Part shown: positions 1 to 9,790 of the stretch, piece by piece
Layout of the letters: each line of letters begins with the position of its first letter
Position numbering within the stretch: position 1 is the stretch's first letter
NCBI RefSeq assembly: GCF_028640845.1
Contig: NC_080546.1
Location: 69,035,205 to 69,099,204, forward strand
DNA: 64,000 nucleotides
Direction of reading: 5' to 3'
Source: Ahaetulla prasina
Taxonomy: Eukaryota > Chordata > Lepidosauria > Squamata > Colubridae
Program-made: the position numbers and the translations under genes
Notes under the pieces: model-generated
What the model was told of the DNA's origin: nothing
Database searches by the model: none
The model's input: the letters and a program-made list of their open reading frames with translations, nothing else

Positions 1-100
1 GGCTGAGTCAACATTGACCTGGTCAAGATCAAACCCCTGGCAGTCAACAGAATTAGCCTACAATTCTGCATTCTAACCATTGTGTCACCACTGCGCTATA
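1..100 (-). repeat. tRNA-derived SINE fragment (minus)
   Basis: Reads, on the minus strand, as a SINE body with a degenerate tRNA-like head (a gcagtggtga-type A-box region near 80-100) followed by the phrase ending in gactcagcc. Two longer copies of the same repeat occur at 20752-20925 and 27925-28160. Only the part inside the window is seen. Confidence 0.6.
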
Positions 101-104
101 TCTC

Positions 105-690
105 AATACAGATAGTCCTTGAATTTAGTGACCGTTTGAAGTTACAGTGGCACTGAAAAAAGTGATTTATGACCGTTTTTCACACTTACAATCGTTGCAG
201 CATCCCTATGATCATGTGCAGAGGTGGGCTTCACATAATTTAACAACCAGTTCGCCCCAGCACCGAAAATGTGAGCATGTGTGCTTTGCCTTCTGCGCAT
301 GTGCTTTGCTCGCACACGTGCCTGCAGCTTAAGTAGTACGGCATAGCATTGGGGCAGGTGGGCCGAGTGGGCGGGTCACAACTACCAGTTCACCCAAACC
401 ATTACAAACAGGCTGAATCCCACCTGTTGTCATGTGATTCAAATTATTGGCAACTGGCTTATATTTTTGAAGGTTGCAGTATCCAAAGATCACCTTTTGT
501 GACCTTCTGACAAGCAAAGTCAGTGGGGAAGCCAGATTCAATTAACAACCTTATTACTAACTTAACTTCATTGAATCATTTAATAACTGTGGCAAGAAAG
601 GTTGTAAAATGGGGAAAACTCACTTAACAATGGTATCACTTAGCAACAGAAATTTTGGGCTTAATTGTGATTGAAATTTAAGGACTTCTT
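105..690 (+). repeat. Dispersed squamate repeat A, copy 1
   Basis: Begins near the phrase agtccttgaatttagtgacc and ends near ggacttcttgtat. It carries the same ordered phrases as copies at 19860-20270, 31017-32150 (minus) and 38040-38577 (minus), for example gcactgaaaaaagtga, accttctgacaagcaaagtc and caacagaaattttgggct. It has no coding capacity. I recognise it as an abundant squamate interspersed repeat but cannot name its class. Confidence 0.65.
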
Positions 691-1275
691 GTATTTATGT
701 CTACATATCTTTTCCTAATACCAGGATTGAAAAGCTTGCCAATTATTTAAAAATATAAATTAATAACAATATGTTTAACCATTGAATTAATAAAAAGTAT
801 TTGGGAGTTACAACACTTTAAAATATTAATAAATGTTTATAGATTGTGAAACAGTATAATTATTGTTTGTTTTGAGGATACAAACAACTAAAATTAACTT
901 GATTCAGGTAATTTTATGCTATTTCAATAAGCTTTTGCCCTTTGCTGCTTATATCCAAAAATTATTTTATTATTTTAAAATTATTTTTTCTTCATTGGAG
1001 GCAAATAATAACTTGCAAATTGCATTTGGATTGCATTTGCATTCAGATTTTCAAAAAACAGCTAGCTATTACCTGTAAAATCAAATTAGAATCCATGGTT
1101 TTATCTACATGGTAAAGTATAGTTTGTCTCATTCAAGAGACATAGAAAGAGATTAGGTCAGACAGAGTAGGCATACATATGACTTTGTAAATATTTTCTG
1201 ATGCTTTAAAATAATATTTACATTATCTTTCACTAATCAGAAGACGAGTGCAGTTAACTTTTCATAGTAGAAGTA
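691..1275. other. AT-rich DNA, nothing recognised
   Basis: Intergenic or intronic DNA without repeats, exons or RNA genes that I can identify. The short open frame at 863-1078 has low-complexity codon use and no recognisable motif. Confidence 0.5.
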
Positions 1276-1410
1276 CCGTGTTTCCTCGAAAATAAGACCC
1301 TGTCTTATATTTTTTTGAACTCTGAAATAAGTGCTTGGCCTTATTGCCATGAGCTCAAAAGCCCAATTGCGTTTATTATCAGGGGATGTCTTATTTTGGG
1401 AGAAACAGAG
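1276..1410. mobile_element. Mariner-like MITE (CCGTGTTTCC family), 135 bp
   Basis: Starts CCGTGTTTCCTCGAAAATAA and ends ttgggagaaacagag, which are imperfect terminal inverted repeats. Both sides are flanked by TA (1274-1275 and 1411-1412), the target duplication typical of Tc1/mariner elements. Two larger relatives with different internal sequence are at 3244-4058 and 22180-23670. Confidence 0.65.
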
Positions 1411-1539
1411 TATTATTTCCCAGTGTTTGTGTATTTGTGAAACAGTGATCTATTGACAACTTTCAGCCCTTTATCAGTAGTCCTAATATCAGGAAGGCTT
1501 GAAAGGCATGAAATAAAATATATCTCTTTTCCTAATACA

Positions 1540-2170
1540 GGTAATCCTCAGGTTAAGATGGCAATTGGGAGTGTGCCTGCTATCACTAAGTGATGTCATA
1601 AAGCACAATGTCATTAACTGCATCATTTAGCAACATTTAGCAGCAGTCCCAGTTGCCATTGTAAAGCGGGTGGGAGTCCCAAGCAATAAGCACAAAAGAA
1701 TGTGTGAATTGTGGGGCCCAGAGGTAAGCTACAGAGATACAGAGTGTGGGCAGATCAGTGGGGACTGCAGGTGGGTGTTATAGAGCATGGGTGGGGCCCT
1801 AAGCAGAATGGTTCCTATGGGTGAATATGACTTTGGAATGTAGATGGGTATAGAAGCTACACAGTGTGAGATTCTTGAGATCTTGCATTCTGTAGTAGGA
1901 CTCCTTGGGAGGAAAAGTGACGGGAGTGATTCAACTTCCCGGCCAGCTTCCTCATTGAGTTTGCTTGTGGAAAGTTACCAGGGAAGGTCACAAATTGTGA
2001 TCATATGACTATGGGACTCTGTAAACCTTTTAAGTGCAAGATGGTTGCCAAGTGCCTGAATCATAATCACATTATCACTGGGTGATATGAGTACCATTTA
2101 TAAGTATTACTCATTCACATCATTGTAACTTGCAATGGTCACTGAACAAGTGATGCCTATAGTGATGCAT
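1540..2170 (+). repeat. Diverged repeat A-like copy
   Basis: Phrases such as aggtaatcctcaggttaagatgg at the start and the alternating tcactaagtgatg and ggtcacaaattgtgatcatatgac motifs recall repeat A, but divergence is high and the edges are uncertain. Confidence 0.4.
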
Positions 2171-3241
2171 TAATTGCTAAGATTATTTTAAATACAAGCA
2201 CAGCGACTCTGATAATTTTGAGAGTTTCCAGCTATCTACATTGAGACAAGCCAATCCATAGAATTGGAATATCAAGAAGCAAAAAATTCTAAACATGTCA
2301 AGACAATCTATTTCACCTATAATTTGATATTCGTTTACTTAGAAAATTGGTTTGCTTTTTCCCCATAAGATGACTATATTTGAGGTACTGAGGTTTTTGA
2401 AACTATATTTCAGGTTTTTTTTCATCCAATTAACTCTTAAAATGATAGAATTTTGTGTTCAGCAAATCTACTTTAAATAAGGGTATTAGAATAAAAATAG
2501 GTCATCTAACAGACTTACATGTGATGTCATCATACGTATGTAAAAAGATTTGTTATGAATTCATTCATTTGTATATTGTAGAACTTTCTAAAATGAATAA
2601 GATAAGCTTCAGTTTTTATTATCACCTAAGTTCAATTAATTTGGTTGTGATTCGGATAAGCCAGATCTTCTTCCTTTGAGTTGCATTTAAAAAAGAAAAA
2701 TGGAGTAGTCTACATTTTGAATCCAATGAATACATTTTAATAATACCAAAGCTGCCTAGATCTCTGTTAGTATGTGAGTTATAGTTGGAAGAAAAGTGGA
2801 GGGAAACAGCTCTCTCTGTACCAGGAAAAAACTTGTAATTTGAATTGTAAATTTCAGCACAAGTCAAACAATGGGTACCTTCTTTTAGGTTTGTTTACCA
2901 ATTCAGCATAATCCTTCTGAACTCATTTAATGCATCTCTAATTGTTTGGAAAGAAGAAAGAATGTGGTTTTCTTAACATGTGGTATTTGCATGTTATTAT
3001 TTCTTGCTCTAGTAGGTTTTGAAAGTGCTTTGCAAAATATGATACCTAAATATTTTAAATAAACAAAATATCTTTTCAAAACAAGTTGTAGATGTAGAAT
3101 TATATTTTAACATTCATAATATATTTTGACTTTTTGTGGATTTGTTTTGTTTTTTGCTGGTTATTGTTTTTTATTGTTTTAACATGTATGTCACCAAGAT
3201 TTAGTGAAACAATTGAGGTAGATTATTAATTAAACAAATAC
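2171..3241. other. AT-rich DNA, nothing recognised
   Basis: No repeat or exon could be supported. Open frames at 2455-2679 and 2622-2867 are short, overlap on opposite strands and show no family motif. Confidence 0.5.
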
Positions 3242-3243
3242 TA

Positions 3244-4058
3244 CCATGTTTCCCATAAAATAAGACAGGGTCTTATTTTCGTTTGACCTCGTTTTTCCAC
3301 CATGTTTTACCTGACTTCCGGCTCCTGCCATGCCTGGCGATAGGTGGGAGAAGAGACAGCAAGGGAGCCCGATCTCACTCCATGCATCTCAGTTCTCTGC
3401 CACCTGACTCCTCCACACCTGCTACTCCCCCTCGCCGGCTGAGATCAGGGAGCTGAATGTGCTGCTGCCACGTGAGAAGAAAACAATGCGAGAAATAGTC
3501 TCTCTCACAGCACCTCTTCTCTCTCTTCTTCTTCCGAGTGGCAGCAGTGCATCCAGCTCACTGAATCTGGCCTGCTGATCTTGGGTGGCAGCGGCTCTGA
3601 CCCGATCCTCACTGGCAATGGTGCGGGCAAGAACCGGCCACTCTGATCCTGCTTCATGTTTGCGCAGACAGTCCACACTGGCCACTGCTCGGAGCTCTGG
3701 CACCACTCCCCCTCCCCCCAGTCCCAGGTCGACAGGGCTAGGGCTGGCAAGAGTTTTTTTGGGGCCATTCTTTGCGGCCATCACTAAGAGAAGGCGCACG
3801 CGAGCTAGGGTGTGAGGGAGCAGCATCCATAAGGTTTTTCCACAAGGATGGCAGGTGCGTGTGGGGCACATGGGATATGTTCCCCCTCCCTTCCCCCCCC
3901 TTGCCTCACTTCCTCATGTCGTGTTATTTGCGCGGCACCTGCGCATGCGTCTAGGTATTGGGGGGGCTTATTTTCAGGGAGGGCTTATTTTAGTGCATGT
4001 GCTCGAAAGCCCAATTGGGCTTATTATCTGGAGAGGTCCTAGTTTTGGGGAAACATGG
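3244..4058. mobile_element. Mariner-like TIR element with GC-rich cargo, 815 bp
   Basis: Left end CCATGTTTCCCATAAAATAA and right end gttttggggaaacatgg form terminal inverted repeats of the same family as 1276-1410. TA precedes the left end (3242-3243), while the right flank is aa, probably a mutated TA. The interior from about 3300 to 3960 is CpG- and GC-rich, unlike the flanks and unlike the short copy. It carries a 149-codon minus-strand open frame (3871-3422). This layout matches a DNA transposon that has picked up host DNA, but I could not identify the cargo. Confidence 0.6.
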
Positions 4059-4208
4059 AAGTTGGTGCTACAAAGATATATAGGTTTACTCTTGAGTAGC
4101 TGAAGTTTAAAATAATGTTTGATTGAACAATTTTTTTGTAAGAATAATAACGTTGTTTGGTGATCCATGCAGAATAACAAGTAATTGTGTTCTGTTTGTT
4201 TATAACAG

Positions 4209-4332
4209 GTGTCATAGCACGCCACCCCCTTTACTACCCATACCTCAAGAAAACATTAACTGCTTTGGCTGTAGAAAATTATTTCCAGCATCTTTTAGAA
4301 AGAGAACAACCTGAAGAAATCTTGGTATTTCG
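4209..4332 (+). CDS. AtuA-like (DUF1446) protein, exon encoding start of C-terminal domain
   Basis: Internal coding exon preceded by tttataacag and followed by gtaggc. Read with two leading bases finishing a codon, it gives 40 codons starting V-I-A-R-H-P-L-Y-Y-P-Y-L-K-K and ending E-I-L-V-F, plus two bases (cg) that finish an Arg codon with the next exon. The sequence matches the pattern of the ferredoxin-fold-like C-terminal domain that follows the AtuA N-terminal domain in acyclic terpene utilisation family proteins. That domain usually begins with a GDKGD..NIG motif; the leading gt would complete the Gly of NIG, so the motif itself must be in an upstream exon, which I did not find in 1-4200. 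AtuA is needed for citronellol/geraniol degradation in Pseudomonas; the animal protein's role is unknown to me. Family call is from motif memory. Confidence 0.75.
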
Positions 4333-4504
4333 GTAGGCACTCATTTAATTCAAGTTTTCATGCAGTATTGTTTGGTTATATTTAAAAATTTTAGATTACA
4401 TGAAAATCCTCATGTAAACCAAGGGCTTAACAGTTGGGCAAATAGTATACTGCTCATGCATGTACATGCATGTACTCTTCAATCTTCCCAAGAAAGCAGG
4501 ACTC

Positions 4505-5030
4505 TTGAAACTGCAATTGTTCCAAAAGGAGCTTTTATTGAAAAGTTTGTGATAACGAGATCTAGGCAAGAACTGAAGCTTTTCACTTAAAACCAGCTAT
4601 TTAAAGCAATGCTAACCAAACCCCTCCCACATTACATCATTACAGGGAAACAGAAACAGAAACTTCATATAGAGATTAACACAGTAATGCAAGAAACAGA
4701 AACAAAAACTTCATATACAGATTACTCCATTCCTCCCTCCTTCCTCCCATCAAAATGCCAGTGCCCCTGTAGAAATATTTGGGACCTGACATGCTCCCCC
4801 CACTAGAAAAATGGGAAGTTCCCCTGAAAGAAAACAAAAGAGAGAAGGATTTATATTCCTTTCAGAAACAAATATAAATCTTTCCATTCCCCACTATCCT
4901 GTCAGAACTGAAGAATCTTCTTGGATGAGAAGCAAAAACATCTTAAGGAAAAAACAAGAAAGTCCAATTGCCTCTTTTGGGACAACCATGGCCTGGATGA
5001 CTGAGAATCTCTACAGACTTTAAACGGGGA
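4505..5030. repeat. Retroelement debris (LTR-like and Penelope-type tail)
   Basis: The phrase gagcttttattgaaaag (about 4529) gives AATAAA on the minus strand, and the following tract resembles a minus-strand LTR without clear ends. From about 4910 the phrase cttcttggatgagaagcaaa through tgactgagaatctctacag (about 5016) is a widespread vertebrate repeat end with the gatgag..gaaacgtc layout seen in Penelope-type terminal repeats, here decayed. Family is uncertain. Confidence 0.35.
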
Positions 5031-5099
5031 TTATATTGAAAATATTTTAGGGTTAGGGTTGTATATGCAGTGTTACTATATTTATATTTATTTATGTTT

Positions 5100-5712
5100 T
5101 GTTGTGACCCAGACCCAGTAGGTAGTAGGAAACTCAGTCAGTGTAAAAAAGAACAAACTTTATTCGAACAGCTGAGAATGACTTCATTCTCAGCGTAGTT
5201 CAACTAAATTAAAGCAAATTCCTCTCAACACAAATTCCTCAGTCTTATCAGCAACCTTGGTCCAATTAGGCAAACTTTCAAAGGCTTTTCTTGGCAAAAG
5301 TTCAGAAGACACCGATGCAAAATAAATACAAGAAGATGAAGTTATCAACGTTGTTTTCCGGCAAAGCCCAAACACTGTTGCTGGTCCTTTAAGCTTTATG
5401 GGAGCGGCCAATCATCTCTTGGCCATACTCCCGAGTCGTCCTCTTTGCTTGAGCTGCTCTTGCCTTCTGGCAGCTCTTCTCATGCATGCATTAGGAACAG
5501 GTTCCTCCTGTTCCTCTGCCTCACTACTGTCAGTCTCTGGAGGCTCTGGAGTCCGCACCTCACTCCCTGATGGCCCTGGCCCCACCTCAGTCTCCGATAC
5601 AGAGCCCTCATCCGGGCCTTCCCCAGCCTCCAGGACTGGCCCACGCTCTTCCTCAGCCTCATTGCTGTCCAACTCCATTGCCAGCTCCGCAGGTTGCTGG
5701 CGAACTACAACA
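5100..5712 (-). mobile_element. Solo LTR, family 1 (minus)
   Basis: On the minus strand it starts TGTTGTAGTTCGCC at 5712 and ends gggtcacaaca at 5100. A minus-strand AATAAA lies near 5160. From the LTR start, frame T|GTT|GTA is open for about 100 codons: acidic and Pro-rich (GPVLEAGEG, GPGPSG) and then basic (AARRQEQLKQRGRLG), ending at 5412. Related copies are 31226-31816 and 48208-48802. No 5-bp target duplication is visible, possibly because the right side abuts an expanded pentanucleotide array. Confidence 0.75.
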
Positions 5713-5813
5713 TAGAATAGAATAGAATAGAATAGAATAGAATAGAATAGAATAGAATAGAATAGAATAGAATAGAATAGAATAGAATAGAATAGAATAG
5801 AATAGAATAGAAT
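5713..5813 (+). repeat. (TAGAA)n pentanucleotide microsatellite, ~20 units
   Basis: Near-perfect repeat of tagaa between the solo LTR and the 3' end of the minus-strand LINE at 5814. In the LINE's own orientation the array is (ATTCT)n directly after aataa. Advanced-snake Snake1 CR1 LINEs are known for a 3' microsatellite of this unit, so I read it as a LINE tail that expanded. Confidence 0.9.
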
Positions 5814-6851
5814 TTATTGGCCAAGTGTGATTGGACACACAAGGAATTTGTTTTGGTGCATATGCTCTCAGTATACATAAAAGAAAAAGAAAAAAATATC
5901 TTAATCAAGGTACAACATTTACAACACAAATGATGGTCATAGGATAAAATTTAACCCTTAATGATAGCAACAAAAAATTACAGTCATACAGTCATAAGTG
6001 GAAAGAGATTGGTGATGGGAACGATGAGAAAATTAATAGTAGTGTAGATTTAGTAAATAGTTTGACATGTTGAGGGAATTATTTGTTTAGCAGAGTGATG
6101 GCCTTCGGGGAAAACTGTTCTTGTGTCTAGTTGTTCTGGTGTGCAGTGCTCTATAGCGTTGTTTTGATGGTAAGAATTGAAACAGTTTATGTCCAGGATG
6201 TGAGGGATCTGTAAATATTTTCACAGCCCTCTTCTTAATTCGTGCAGTATACAGGTCCTCAATGGAAGGCAGGTTGGTAGCAATTATTTTTTCTGCACTT
6301 CTAATTATCCTCTAAAGTCTGTGTCTTTCTTGTTGGGTTGCAGAACCAAACCAGACAGTTATAGAGGTGCAAATGACAGACTCAATAATTCCTCTGTAGA
6401 ACTGGATCAGTAGCTCCTTGGGCAGTTTGAGCTTACTGAATTGGCGCAGAAAGAACATTCTTTGTTGTCCTTTTCTGATGATGTTTTTGATGTTAACTGT
6501 CCATTTTAGATCTTGCGATATGATAGAACCTAGAAATTTGAAGGTTTCTACTGTTGATACTGTGTTGTCAAGTATTGTGAGAGGTGGAAGTATGGAAGGG
6601 TTTCTCCTAAAGTCTGCCACCATTTCTACAGTTTTGAGTGCGTTCAGTTCCAGATTGTTTCGGTCGCACCACAAGGCTAGTCGTTCGACCTCACGTGTAT
6701 ATGAACAATATACACGTGAGTGTGAACAATAAAAGTGTGAACAATAAATAAATATGCAGATTCGTCATTGTCTCGAATGAGACCAATCACTGTTGTGTCA
6801 TTTGCGAACTTCAGTAGTTTAACAGATGGATCATTAGAGATGCAGTCATTG

Positions 6852-7403
6852 TGTTCTGTTTCCCTCCCCCAATACTCCCAACAAAGAGTCAGTCAAAGGC
6901 CTCCTTTTCTAATTTATTTACATAGATAAATGTTCTGGCCATGTCTACCCACGGGCCTGCCAAGTCTCTGGAGATAATTAGGAAATTATAGATAAGGTCA
7001 GAGTTACTCACGAATATATTCTTCCCTCCATTGATACAGTTTGCCCGTGCAAATTCACTGCTTTGTCCAAGACAAAAAGCCAGGAAGTTCCGCCTACTGC
7101 ATTTATAGTGTCCGTAGATGTCACTGCATGACTCATCATTCTTTGGCTTTGTCCCAACGCCTCCTTTGCTGCACGCGCCGGTCACGTCTGCGCAGTCTTG
7201 CATCAAGCAAAAACTGTTCTTGGGGCGTTGCCAAATCAGAAGAAGGCCCGGGAGAATCAGGCCTTGCCGGCCCCTCCTCCTCCCTTTGGGTGGGTGCCAG
7301 GGAGGGAGAGGGCCCAGGAGAAGCAGGCCTTGCCAGGTCTTCTCCCTCACTTTCTGAATCATCCAAGTCCAGGAGTCCGAGTCCAGGAACCTGGGTCACA
7401 ACA
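6852..7403 (-). mobile_element. Solo LTR, family 3, in the LINE RT domain (minus)
   Basis: 552 bp, minus-strand start TGTTGTGACCCAGG at 7403 and end gggaaacagaaca at 6852, flanked by the perfect 5-bp duplication CATTG (6847-6851 and 7404-7408). Removing it and one duplication rejoins the LINE frame at SLYTN-DC. Frame T|GTT|GTG from the LTR start is open to 7136: acidic DDSESEGED, Pro-rich PASPGPSPSLAP, then basic RLRRRDRRVQQRRRW. TG...CA ends and 5-bp duplication identify an LTR of an LTR-retrotransposon. Confidence 0.9.
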
Positions 7404-7450
7404 CATTGGTATACAGAGAGAAGAGAAGTGGGGAGAGCACACACCCTTGG

Positions 7451-7946
7451 TGTCGTGTCCCACTCCTCCGCTGACGGCCGGGTCAGGGAAGTCCGTATCA
7501 AGCGTGCCTCTGCAGCTCTGCCAAAGTCCTATCAGAGTTCTCAAGGCAGGCAGGAGACCAGGAAGTGACTTCAGCAATCCAAGTTAGATTTTGCCTGACT
7601 CAGAGAATGCCAGAAAGCAGATCCTTTATATAGGCCATGGGGTGTGGCTCCATGACTCAGCACTTATCCAGGCCTGCCCCTCCCTTCCTTTTGCTGACGT
7701 CGCCTCTCTACTCTCCGGAAGCGCAGATCTCTCCAGCCTCCAGCTGTTGGTAATCTTAGTTCATGACTGGCTTCACATTCTTCAGGCTCACATGCTGTGG
7801 GGGAGGGGTTTAGTTGCTCCATTTGCCTGGGCATGGTGCCAGGACTGGGGGCTGGAGGGATTCCAGGACATTCTTCTGAACTATCAGCGTCCGGCAGGAG
7901 ATAAGAGAGGCCCGGCTGCGGCAGGGGGAGCGAGAGAGACACAACA
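7451..7946 (-). mobile_element. Solo LTR, family 2, in the LINE RT domain (minus)
   Basis: 496 bp with TG...CA ends (minus start TGTTGTGTCTCTCTCG, end gggacacgaca) and the perfect 5-bp duplication CTTGG (7446-7450 and 7947-7951). Only 47 bp separate it from the LTR at 6852-7403. A minus-strand TATATAAA lies at 7632-7625. Frame T|GTT|GTG is open from the LTR start to a stop at 7664 and shares PQPG.SYLLP, MPRQMEQL, TACEPE and RQQKEGRGRP with the copy at 19194-19720. Confidence 0.9.
7625..7632 (-). promoter_or_regulatory. LTR TATA box
   Basis: Minus-strand TATATAAA about 30 bp after the stop of the LTR-embedded frame. The same spacing is seen at 19538-19545 in the plus-strand copy, as expected for a U3 core promoter. 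Confidence 0.6.
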
Positions 7947-9360
7947 CTTGGGGGGGCCCTGTGCTAATTGTACAGGTATCTGATGTGATTCTGCTTAGCT
8001 TCACCTGCTGCTTCCTGTTTGTTAGGAAGCTTGTGATCCACTTACAAGTCTGTTTAGGTACTTGTAGCTGGTTTAGCTTAGTTAGAAGAGTGTCTGGAAT
8101 GATGGTATTGAATGCTGAACTAAAGTCTACAAAGAGGACGCTTACATAAGTCTTTGGAGATTCAAGATGTTGTAAGATGTAGTGCAGAGCCATATTAACC
8201 ACATCATCTGTTGATCTATTTGCTCGGTACGCAAATTGCAAGGGTAACTAACAGCGGATCCATGATAGTTTTCAAGTAGGAAAGCACTAGCCTTTCAAAG
8301 GTTTTCATGACTACAGATGTTAAAGCAACTGGTCTGTAGTCATTCAGTTCCTTGATAGTGGGCTTCTTCGGCACTGGGATGATGGTAGAGTGTTTGAAGC
8401 AAGAAGGAACATAGCACATTTCTAGTGATTTATTGAAAATATGGGTGAAGTTGGGGGACAATTGGTCAGCACAGACTTTTAAGCAAGAAGGAGTTATCTT
8501 GTCTGGGCCTGGAGCTTTTCCTGGCTTTTGTCTGTGAAATAGGTCCTGCACTTCTTTTTCTGTGATCACTAGGGGTTGTGGACCCAACGGGATGGGGTCA
8601 GTTGTAGGAGGCTTGGCTGTTGTTGGTGTGTCTGAGATGGGGGTTATGGAGATAGGTGGCTGTAGTTTCCTTTCAAACCTGCAGTAAAACTCATTCAGGT
8701 CATCTGCCAGTTGATTACCTTCAGCCTCGGAAGGAGGTTTGCCATAGCCGGTGATATTTTTAAGAGTTTTCCACATGTTTGCTGGTTCATTTGCTGAAAA
8801 CATTTCTGGCCTGATTGTACAGCATTTTATCACCTTTCCTGTAGTCTTCCTCTTTGGAATGACGTAGCTGCTTAAGTTTAGATGTGAACCAAGGTTTGTT
8901 ATTACTGTATATATGCAAGCTCTTTGTTGGTACACATAGGTCTTCACAGAAGCTGACATATGATGTTACAGTATCTGTGAGTTCATCCAGGTCTGCAGAG
9001 GTATCTTCAAAAATGTTCCAATCAGTGCAGTCAAAGTAGGCTTGCAGCTTTAATTTTGACTCCTCCGCCCAGTTCTTTACTGATTTAATTGTTGGTTTTG
9101 TGGTTTTAAGTCTGTGCCTGTTAGCAGGTACAAGGTGAATCATGCAATGATCAGAGTGTCCTACAGTTGCACGTGGGAAAGACCGATAAGCATCTTTTAG
9201 TATTGTGTAGCAATGGTCTAAAGTATTATTACCTCTAGTGGGACAATTGACATGCTGAAAGTATTTTGGTAGCTCTTTCCTTAAGTTTGCTTTGTTAAGA
9301 TCTCCCAAAATAATGGCCAGTGAATCAGGGTATTTGACTTCAGCCTCCATGAGGGTGACG

Positions 9361-9425
9361 TATATATTTATATTTTTATATTTATATATTTATATATTTA
9401 TATATTTATATATTTATATATTTAT

Positions 9426-9490
<65 letters not shown>
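9361..9490 (+). repeat. (TTTATATA)n then (GATA)n compound microsatellite
   Basis: About 65 bp of tttatata units followed by about 16 perfect gata units to 9490, lying exactly between the truncated 5' end of the LINE and the left terminal repeat of the Penelope-like element. GATA arrays are the core of the Bkm satellite known from snake sex chromosomes, but a short array alone says nothing about chromosome identity. Confidence 0.9.
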
Positions 9491-9492
<2 letters not shown>

Positions 9493-9774
9493 TGTAGGTC
9501 TTTGGTTATTCGGGTTTTCTCCCGCGTAAAATTGGAAGTGTCTTGGCGACGTTTCGACGAAGTCTCATTCGTCATCTTCAGGCTTCAGCTTCGTGCTTCT
9601 GGGAGCAATGTGTGATTGCAGCTGTTTCTTCCTTTTTAACTGCTAGTGGGGGTTTGAACTGATTGGGTGGGAGCTTGGCTGTGATCTGATTGGATGGGGT
9701 TTTTTTGTGCTCTGATTGGCTGGGGGTGTGTCCTGTTTGGGTGGGGGCTTGGTTGTGCTCAGATTAGTCTGAGT
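9491..9774 (-). repeat. Left inverted terminal repeat of the Penelope-like element
   Basis: Reverse complement of 11539-11822. It contains on the minus strand the hammerhead-like core described for the right copy, around 9582-9543. Confidence 0.9.
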
Positions 9775-9790
9775 CTGAGACCCCTCCACC

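Larger units (their letters stand above)
5814..9360 (-). mobile_element. 5'-truncated CR1-type LINE (Snake1/L3-like), split by two solo LTRs
   Basis: Minus-strand non-LTR retrotransposon. Endonuclease C-terminal part at 9350-8787 (GDLNKANL, NTLDHCYT, GHSDHCMIHL). Reverse transcriptase at 8959-6700 (KPGKAPGPDKITPSCLK, DYRPVALTS, FVDFSSAFNTI, STGPPQ..GCVLSPLLFSLYTN). C-terminal part at 6674-6111 (LGSIISQDLKW, IRKGQQRMFFLRQ). There is a frameshift near 8230, and the catalytic FADD box near 6797-6809 reads FAND, so the enzyme is dead. The 5' end of the endonuclease is missing. Solo LTRs sit between Q and G of PPQG and after SLYTN. Net LINE length is about 2.5 kb. Clade is by motif recall. Confidence 0.85.

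Noticed and set aside
5046..5057. Interstitial telomeric repeat (ttagggttaggg)
   Set aside because: Only two units; expected by chance in AT-rich DNA.
7041..7587. Plus-strand frames of 129-175 codons
   Set aside because: Antisense to the LTR-embedded frames, crossing LTR and LINE borders.
9361..9490. Evidence for a W chromosome from GATA repeats
   Set aside because: A short GATA array occurs on any chromosome.
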